This document shows, in pieces, positions 58,661 through 64,000 of a stretch of 64,000 bases of DNA. How positions within the stretch are numbered: position 1 is the first letter of the stretch; every line of letters begins with the position of its first letter. The stretch is from Cyclobacterium roseum (GTDB taxonomy: Bacteria; Bacteroidota; Bacteroidia; Cytophagales; Cyclobacteriaceae): NCBI RefSeq assembly GCF_010119225.1, contig NZ_WNKF01000003.1, positions 356,987-420,986 on the forward strand, given 5' to 3'. The position numbers and the translations under genes were made by a program. The notes below the pieces were generated by a model. That model was given only the letters and a program-made list of their open reading frames with translations. It ran no database searches and was not told where the DNA came from.

Positions 58661-59527
58661 ATGAAACTATTCCGTTTGTTTTTCCTGGTTTTTTTAGCAC
58701 CTCTTGCCGCATCATTTGCCCAGGAAAGCAGGGTATTTGATGCCCTTAGCCTTCAAAGCGAGATTCTGAATATGGATAGAAAATTTGCCATTTACCTTCC
58801 TCCCGGCTACGAATATTCCCAGCGTTCGTATCCGGTCCTCTATCTGCTTCATGGGGCAGGAGATGATCAGACTGGCTGGGTCCAGTTTGGAGAGGTGCAG
58901 CACATCGCCGATCAGGCTTTTGCCTCAGGAATAGCTACGCAGATGATCATCGTCATGCCGGATGCCAATACCGGACGGAGGGGCTATTTCAACGACGTCA
59001 ATAACGATTGGAGGTATGAGGATTTCTTTTTCGAAGAGCTGATGCCCTATGTGGAATCTCAATACCGAATCAAAAAAGAAAAACGCTACCGGGCGATTGC
59101 CGGTTTGTCCATGGGAGGGGGTGGCACCTTTTTCTATGCCATGCACCGGCCAGACTTATTCTCATCTGCTTGCCCATTAAGTGCGGCGTTACGAAACAGC
59201 AGCTTTGAAGATTTTAAACAGGGATTGGAAAACAACCAAACGGAGGTGAAGGATTCTTCAGGTCTGGAAGCTTATTATGACAGGCATCAGGCACTGCGGC
59301 AGATCGCGCTTAACGCTCCTGAAGACATGAAATCGGTAAAATGGTTTTTTGACTGCGGGGACGATGACTTTCTATACGAGGGGAACAGTCTGGTGCACAT
59401 TGCCTTGAAGAAAAAAGAAATTCCGCATGAATTCAGAATCCGCGACGGTGCACACAATTGGACCTATTGGCGAGAATCCCTCCCGCAGGTTTTGAGTTTT
59501 GTTTCGGATACATTCCGGCAAAAATAA
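58661..59527 (+). CDS. Secreted esterase (esterase D/PF00756 family)
   Basis: 288 residues from ATG at 58661; MKLFRLFFLVFLAPLAASFA is the signal peptide, which rules out the TTG at 58625. Fold markers: FAIYLPPGYEYSQRSYPVLY, LHGAGDDQTGW (oxyanion loop), GLSMGGGGTFFYAM (nucleophile Ser), FDCGDDDFLYEGN (Asp) and IRDGAHNWTYWRESL (His). Relatives include feruloyl, acetyl-xylan and diester hydrolases, so a role in removing acyl groups from plant polysaccharide is plausible but not shown. It converges on the cytosine deaminase gene with 35 bp between stops. Confidence 0.88.
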   Translation: MKLFRLFFLVFLAPLAASFAQESRVFDALSLQSEILNMDRKFAIYLPPGYEYSQRSYPVLYLLHGAGDDQTGWVQFGEVQHIADQAFASGIATQMIIVMPDANTGRRGYFNDVNNDWRYEDFFFEELMPYVESQYRIKKEKRYRAIAGLSMGGGGTFFYAMHRPDLFSSACPLSAALRNSSFEDFKQGLENNQTEVKDSSGLEAYYDRHQALRQIALNAPEDMKSVKWFFDCGDDDFLYEGNSLVHIALKKKEIPHEFRIRDGAHNWTYWRESLPQVLSFVSDTFRQK

Positions 59528-59562
59528 GAGTAGCAACCAAGGCAAAAGAGGGGTCACCGACA

Positions 59563-60000
59563 CTACTCACCAATGTCTTCCTGCCAGAGATTGGGGTTTT
59601 CCTGGATAAATCGCTGCATGAGCCCTTGACAAATTTCATCCTGGAGCACAGAAAGCCGGACCCCATTTTGTTCCAGGAGGCTTTCGGCTCCCATAAAAGT
59701 ACGGTTTTCGCCGATGACTACCTTTGGGATGCCGTAGAGTAAAATCGCCCCGGAGCACATGGGGCAGGGAGAAAGAGTGGTGTACAGGGTGCATTGTTTG
59801 TATACAGTAGCCGGTTGTCTGCCGGCATTTTCCAGGGCATCCATTTCTCCGTGGAGGATACTACTCCCTTTTTGAATGCGTTGGTTATGGCCCCTTCCGA
59901 TGATCCGATCCTGATAAACCAAGACCGAACCAATGGGGATTCCTCCCTGGTCCAGGCTTTTTGTCGCTTCCTCTATGGCGGCTTGCATCCATTTATCCAT
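59563..60000 (-). CDS. Cytosine deaminase of the yeast (FCY1) type
   Basis: 145 residues, a CDA-fold zinc enzyme. Zinc ligands: His-Ala-like LHGEMDALENAGR (His and catalytic Glu) and LYTTLSPCPMCSGAILLYGI (Cys pair). The order of segments GIPIGSVLVY, GRGHNQRIQKGSSILHGEMD, TTLSPCPMCSGA, VVIGENRTF and the ending NLWQEDIGE closely follow the yeast cytosine deaminase Fcy1, which hydrolyses cytosine to uracil. It is much nearer to this than to TadA or bacterial CodA. The function is inferred from similarity recalled from memory. It lies between the esterase and a hypothetical gene and may be its own transcript. Confidence 0.85.
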   Translation of the reverse strand: MDKWMQAAIEEATKSLDQGGIPIGSVLVYQDRIIGRGHNQRIQKGSSILHGEMDALENAGRQPATVYKQCTLYTTLSPCPMCSGAILLYGIPKVVIGENRTFMGAESLLEQNGVRLSVLQDEICQGLMQRFIQENPNLWQEDIGE

Positions 60001-60065
60001 CCTTTACTGAATTGGTTCGGAGGTTAACATACAAAAATTTGACGAACCTACGGCAGGTAAAGGGA

Positions 60066-60713
60066 TTAGATCTTGGAATAGACCATTTTTCGGGAGACTT
60101 TTTTCAACAAAGCATGAATAATTGCTTCATTCAAATTCGCTTTATAGCCGTAAATTCCATTATGGAATTGAACCAGCAATTCTCCATCTTCTGCATTGTA
60201 AATCAATAAATTAATAAATGCCAGGCTGTTCTCCGGGGAGATTTTCGGCAAGTCCCCATTGCTGTCCTTACTATAACCGGCAAGGGGCTGATTGGTCTCG
60301 AAGCTGCCGGTTACAATGGCATCCACCCCCAGCACGGCAGCTAGTTGGGAAGGGTTGAAGTCCTGGTGATTTTCCAGGCTAATTCCTGCAGTATTCAGTT
60401 TTCTATTTGTGATGCCCGGATCCTGTACTTTTACGGCTATTTTTCCTTTCTCCCCATGTTCCCGAAACCAACCAAAAATGGCCTTTTGGATGCTTTCTCC
60501 TTCCTGTTTTTCCAGGCTCGCCAGTTCTCCGGAAGAGAGGTTTTCCATTTGACTCGGTCTTAAGGTCACCCGGGTTAGGAAGGGAAGGATGGCGATGGTT
60601 TCGTGATTTTCAGCGATGGTTTCAAAATCAGCATTTTTGAAAAAGTGACTCTGAGCATTTGATGGAAGAACAAAAAGAAAGTACAACAAAAAGATAGAAA
60701 TTACTTTTTTCAT
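60066..60713 (-). CDS. Exported protein with CsgG/TolB N-domain-like fold
   Basis: 215 residues, signal peptide VISIFLLYFLFVLPSNAQ. After the motif ETIAILPFLTRVTLRPSQ the chain has alternating strands and helices, with GVDAIVTGSFETNQPLAG, LAFINLLIYNAEDGELLVQF and a basic end (LLKKVSRKMVYSKI). The IAILPF...DAIVTGSF pattern resembles CsgG or GNA1162-like periplasmic domains that assemble oligomeric outer-membrane factors. No lipobox is seen. Alone in its unit; 65 bp upstream of the deaminase on the same strand. Confidence 0.7.
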   Translation of the reverse strand: MKKVISIFLLYFLFVLPSNAQSHFFKNADFETIAENHETIAILPFLTRVTLRPSQMENLSSGELASLEKQEGESIQKAIFGWFREHGEKGKIAVKVQDPGITNRKLNTAGISLENHQDFNPSQLAAVLGVDAIVTGSFETNQPLAGYSKDSNGDLPKISPENSLAFINLLIYNAEDGELLVQFHNGIYGYKANLNEAIIHALLKKVSRKMVYSKI

Positions 60714-61024
60714 GACAGTAATTAAAAATGGTTATAAAAGGTACACTTGTATTTTTACCCGGATATTGAAAAAATAACCCAGGACCGATTGCTGCTATCT
60801 TGATGTCACCACTAAAAATAGGATGGTGAACTACATCTCAAAGATCGTAGTATAAATCGAAATAAAAAAAGTATTATTAAAAAATATAAGCAATAAAATA
60901 CTAAAATATAACTATTTACAATTTTTAATTTGTAAATCACATTTTACTGGCTACAAATACCAAAGTGTTTTTTATTGTAAAAGGAAAAATAACACAGGCC
61001 CACTATAACAATCCGGGCGCAGAA
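60714..61024. other. AT-rich gene-free stretch
   Basis: 311 bp. No ORF, tRNA or repeat seen. It is AT-rich near 60850-60950 and lies between two minus-strand genes, so it probably contains the promoter of 60713 and the 3' end of the helicase message. Confidence 0.5.
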
Positions 61025-62377
61025 TTATTTTTTCCACTTTCCCTTGGTTTTCATTTGGTTTCGGTTCCTTTTGGCTTTGCTGTTTTTATTTCCCCGTTTT
61101 TTGGGTTTCGCTTCCCGTGGTTTGGCAGGGGATTTTTTTTCGTGAAAAGCGCCTTTGAAGTCGGGATCTTCCCCTCGTTTCTGGTTGTCGATTTCCCTTT
61201 CATAAGCTTGTTGCTCTTCGTAAGGGGTTTCATGTAAGGGAAGCTTTTTCGGAATGCTTCGTTCGGGCACTTCTTTCTGGATGATACCTTCAATTTTTTC
61301 GAAGTGAAAACGTTCGGCAGGATTGATAAAGGTAACCGCCTTGCCTGAATTTTCGGCTCTTCCTGTTCTTCCGATCCTGTGAACGTAATCTTCATAAATC
61401 AAGGGAACATCAAAGTTCACCACATGACTGACCATGCTGATGTCCAGTCCCCGTGCCGCAACATCGGTGGCTACCAGTATTTTTACCTCTCCTTTCTTAA
61501 ACTCATCCATGCTGTTAATCCGGGTATTCTGGCCCTTATTGGCATGTATGACCCGAATGCTTCCGCGTTGCCGTTGTTTGAGGTAACGAAACACTTCCTC
61601 GGCATTTTTTCTGGATTTGGTAAATACGATCCCTCTTTCAAAGGCAGGTTCGCCTACCAGTTTTTCAAGCAGGCCCATCTTCGTTCTCACATTGGGAACA
61701 AAGTATTTGGCTTGCTCGATGGTATCGGCAGTGCTGGCCTGCGGTGCCACTTCTACTCGTTCCGGGAATTCCAGAAATTCATGCGAAAGCTTTTCGATCT
61801 TATCACTGAAGGTGGCAGAGAAAAGCATGTTTTGGCGTTTCACAGGAATAATTTCTAAAATGGCACGTATCTGGGGCAGAAATCCCATGTCCAGCATTTT
61901 GTCTGCTTCGTCCAGAATCATGGTTTTGATATCCCGGGTATAGAGGACCTCTCGTCTGTATAGATCGAGAAAGCGGCCCGGAGTGGCTATTACAATGTCC
62001 ACTCCTTCCAGTACTTTTTCTATTTGTGGCTTGGGGCCCAGCCCGCCGTAAAGGCAGACATAGCGAAGGTCGGTAAATTTCCCAAAACCAACGACCGCCT
62101 CCTCTATCTGCATGACCAGCTCCCGGGTGGGAGCCAGTATCAGGGCTCGCGGATGCTGCCCTTGGGCATATTTTACTTTAAACAATAAGGGTAAGACAAA
62201 AGCAGCGGTTTTTCCGGTACCCGTTTGGGCAATGCCCAGGATGTCATGCCCGGCCAGTGCCAGGGGGATGGCTTTTTCCTGAATTGGCGTAGGCTTTTCG
62301 TAGCCGATTTCCTGCACCGCATTCAAAAGTTGCTTGTTGAGATTAAAATTTTCAAAAGATTGCAGTCGATCGGACAT
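61025..62377 (-). CDS. DEAD-box RNA helicase (RhlE-like)
   Basis: 450 residues. Q motif GYEKPTPIQEKAIPLALAG, motif I AQTGTGKTAAFVLPLL, Ia PTRELVMQIEE, motif II LDEADKMLDMGF, motif III SATFSDK, motif V DVAARGLDISMVSHVVNFD and motif VI HRIGRTGRAEN are all intact. The C-terminal tail of about 70 residues is very basic (KKSPAKPREAKPKKRGNK), as in RhlE proteins that remodel ribosomal or degradosome RNA, and serves for RNA binding. Divergent from pyrC, sharing about 70 bp. Confidence 0.94.
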   Translation of the reverse strand: MSDRLQSFENFNLNKQLLNAVQEIGYEKPTPIQEKAIPLALAGHDILGIAQTGTGKTAAFVLPLLFKVKYAQGQHPRALILAPTRELVMQIEEAVVGFGKFTDLRYVCLYGGLGPKPQIEKVLEGVDIVIATPGRFLDLYRREVLYTRDIKTMILDEADKMLDMGFLPQIRAILEIIPVKRQNMLFSATFSDKIEKLSHEFLEFPERVEVAPQASTADTIEQAKYFVPNVRTKMGLLEKLVGEPAFERGIVFTKSRKNAEEVFRYLKQRQRGSIRVIHANKGQNTRINSMDEFKKGEVKILVATDVAARGLDISMVSHVVNFDVPLIYEDYVHRIGRTGRAENSGKAVTFINPAERFHFEKIEGIIQKEVPERSIPKKLPLHETPYEEQQAYEREIDNQKRGEDPDFKGAFHEKKSPAKPREAKPKKRGNKNSKAKRNRNQMKTKGKWKK

Positions 62378-62447
62378 GATTTTATAATTTTATGGAAATA
62401 TTTCAGGGGTTGATTTTGGAAACCCCTCCCGCTCAAAAACCAATGGT

Positions 62448-63791
62448 ATGAAAAGAATTTTAATCCGGAATGCAAATATAGTCAATGAAGGTAAGATAAT
62501 GCAGGGAGACCTGTATATAAAGGAGGGGTTGATCTTTGCAGTGGGTGGCGATTTGTCGGGGCATACAGCCGATATAGCGATAGATGCAGATGGAAAATAC
62601 CTTTTACCGGGCCTGATCGACGATCAGGTTCATTTCCGGGAGCCCGGATTGACCCATAAAGCGGAGATTTACACGGAAAGTAAGGCCGCCGTTGCCGGAG
62701 GGATTACCAGCTATATGGAAATGCCCAATACCGTTCCCCAGGCAACCACCCTGGAATTGCTGGAGGATAAATACGATTTGGCCGCCAAAAAGTCACTGGC
62801 CAATTACTCGTTTTACCTGGGAGCTACGAATGATAATATTGATGTGATCAAACAGGTAAACCCGGAAACCATATGTGGGGTAAAGGTTTTTCAGGGCTCT
62901 TCCACAGGCAATATGTTGGTGGATAATCCGGATAGTTTGGAGAAAATTTTTAGGTATAGCCCGGTTTTGATTGCCACTCACAGTGAAAATGATCAGATTA
63001 TCAAAGACAATCTGGAAAAATATCGAAAAGAATACGGAGATAATATACCTCCGCGATTGCATCCGGACATCCGGTCCTGGAAGGCATGTTATGATGCCTC
63101 CAAAACCGTGGTGGATATGGCCCGCATGTACGGAAGTAAACTCCACGTATTGCATATCAGTACGGGAAAAGAAGTACTGCTTTTTGACAAGGACCTGCCG
63201 CTGGAGGAAAAAAGAATCACGGCAGAAGCCTGTGTGCACCACCTATGGTTTTCCGATGAAGACTACGAAGCCAAGGGTAATTTTATCAAATGGAACCCGG
63301 CTATAAAAACGTCCGAAGACAGGAAGGAAATATTGAAAGGAGTATTGGATGGGCATATCGATGTCATTGCGACGGATCATGCGCCGCACACCCTGGAAGA
63401 GAAGTCAAACCCCTACCTGTCGGCCCCGTCCGGAGGGCCTCTGGTCCAACACTGCTTGCCAGCCCTTTTGGAAATGTACCACAATAACCAGATCAGCCTG
63501 GAGCAGATCGTACAAAAAACCAGTCATAATGTGGCGATACTTTTTGAGATTGAAAAGCGGGGCTACCTCCGTCCGGGCTACCATGCCGATATGGTGCTGG
63601 TGGATTTGGAAGATTCCTGGGAGGTAAACCGGGAGAACGTTTTGTCTAAATGTGGCTGGTCTCCTTTTGAAGGACAGACCTTTCATTCGAAAATCACGCA
63701 TACGATTGTTTCCGGACACCTGGCGTACGAAAACGGTACATTCCATGAAGACCGAAAGGGTCAACGGCTGAAATTTTCAAGAAATGTTTAG
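62448..63791 (+). CDS. pyrC: Dihydroorotase
   Basis: 447 residues, class I type. Converts carbamoyl-aspartate to dihydroorotate in pyrimidine synthesis. Metal-site features: DDQVHFREPGLTHKAEIYTE (His-x-His), SSTGNMLV, ATHSENDQII (His), LHVLHISTGKEVL (His) and VIATDHAPHTLEEKSNPYL (Asp). The LPGLIDDQVHF and TEACVHHLWFS stretches fit bacterial cyclic amidohydrolases. The frame ends 75 bp before the tRNA-His, whose promoter lies between. Probably a single-gene unit. Confidence 0.94.
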   Translation: MKRILIRNANIVNEGKIMQGDLYIKEGLIFAVGGDLSGHTADIAIDADGKYLLPGLIDDQVHFREPGLTHKAEIYTESKAAVAGGITSYMEMPNTVPQATTLELLEDKYDLAAKKSLANYSFYLGATNDNIDVIKQVNPETICGVKVFQGSSTGNMLVDNPDSLEKIFRYSPVLIATHSENDQIIKDNLEKYRKEYGDNIPPRLHPDIRSWKACYDASKTVVDMARMYGSKLHVLHISTGKEVLLFDKDLPLEEKRITAEACVHHLWFSDEDYEAKGNFIKWNPAIKTSEDRKEILKGVLDGHIDVIATDHAPHTLEEKSNPYLSAPSGGPLVQHCLPALLEMYHNNQISLEQIVQKTSHNVAILFEIEKRGYLRPGYHADMVLVDLEDSWEVNRENVLSKCGWSPFEGQTFHSKITHTIVSGHLAYENGTFHEDRKGQRLKFSRNV

Positions 63792-63798
63792 CAATGTA

Positions 63799-63829
63799 TT
63801 GCTTGACTAAAAAAAGCATATTACCTTTG
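63799..63829 (+). promoter_or_regulatory. Promoter of tRNA-His (TTG, 20 bp, TACCTTTG)
   Basis: TTG at 63799-63801 and TACCTTTG at 63822-63829, matching TTG/TAnnTTTG with 20 bp between; a second TTG lies at 63803. The tRNA begins about 38 bp after the -7 box. Confidence 0.7.
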
Positions 63830-63866
63830 CATTCCCATCCGGTAAAATCATTGGAAGGGATTAAAT

Positions 63867-63944
63867 GGTGATTGTAGCTCAGCTGGTTAGAGCGCTGGTT
63901 TGTGGATCCAGAGGTCGCCGGTTCGAACCCGGTCTTTCACCCCA
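63867..63944 (+). tRNA. tRNA-His (GTG), CCA encoded
   Basis: Cloverleaf seen: D arm GCTC...GAGC, anticodon loop TTGTGGA (anticodon GTG), T arm GCCGG TTCGAAC CCGGT, variable loop AGGTC. A G at position -1 (63867) opposes C73, the identity mark of tRNA-His, and CCA follows at 63942-63944. Oddities: in the acceptor stem GTGATTG pairs with CTTTCAC except for two T-T oppositions at positions 5-68 and 6-67, and position 31-39 is also T-T. Confidence 0.9.
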
Positions 63945-63984
63945 AGAGGCTGTCCGAAAAGTCGGGCAGCCTCTAATTTAGTTG
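63945..63984 (+). terminator. Terminator after tRNA-His
   Basis: AGAGGCTG t CCGA aaag TCGG g CAGCCTCT, a 12-bp interrupted stem, followed by AATTTAGTTGTTTTTTTT. The T run is 9 bp further on than usual. Confidence 0.8.
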
Positions 63985-64000
63985 TTTTTTTTCTCCAAAA

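Overview
The window looks like a chromosomal segment of a member of the Bacteroidota, most likely the Cytophagales (a Cyclobacteriaceae-like marine or soil heterotroph). The reasons are: -7 boxes of the form TAnnTTTG before several genes, almost no Shine-Dalgarno sequences, six-bladed beta-propeller lipoproteins paired with small exported peptides, a PafA-type phosphatase, families GH32 and GH95, a sulfite reductase with an extra C-terminal domain, and REP-like hairpins. I infer the phylum with confidence and the family only loosely. No phage, CRISPR array or SusCD-type polysaccharide locus is visible.

Layout. 1-9.4 kb: end of an ABC-2 permease gene, an orphan histidine kinase, a secreted GH32 fructanase, P5C dehydrogenase, an ArsR/YjjG-type pair, and a PafA-like phosphatase. 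9.5-21.9 kb is the accessory region. It holds an IS110-family element with a candidate bridge-RNA segment, a frameshifted orphan antitoxin, four paralogous propeller lipoproteins with three small leader/core peptides, a split fifth propeller, two cysteine-poor thioredoxin-like proteins, a glycosyltransferase relic, and a REP-associated tyrosine transposase between mirrored REP hairpins. 22-28 kb: GH95 fucosidase, HtpG, a repeat-rich spacer and a secreted endonuclease/phosphatase-fold protein. 28.3-33.1 kb: an assimilatory sulfur operon (Rrf2 regulator, APS reductase, siroheme sulfite reductase, and the two siroheme genes). 33.3-43.9 kb: aldehyde dehydrogenase, a cluster of REP-like hairpins, FeS photolyase, lysA, a two-component system, RidA and fumC. 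43.9-45.5 kb: an AAA ATPase/DUF234 gene between two identical terminators. 45.5-64 kb: gcvP, an M28 peptidase, a PQQ-like lipoprotein, secreted esterases and a glycosidase-like protein, two thioredoxin-fold proteins, a yeast-type cytosine deaminase, an RNA helicase, dihydroorotase and tRNA-His.

The most unusual system is at 12.7-18.8 kb. Three small exported peptides share a near-identical leader ending in [DE]VALEKA[IV] but have unrelated cores, each with exactly four cysteines. Each is followed by a lipoprotein propeller gene, in two cases after a hairpin. Two copies share about 300 bp of almost identical upstream DNA. The arrangement recalls the NVEALA peptide/TolB-like propeller pairs of Bacteroides, but the motif differs. 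The first propeller begins with what looks like a relic of the peptide leader. This is a locus diversifying by duplication, recombination and core replacement. Its function is unknown; surface sensing, signalling or a modified exported peptide are inferences only.
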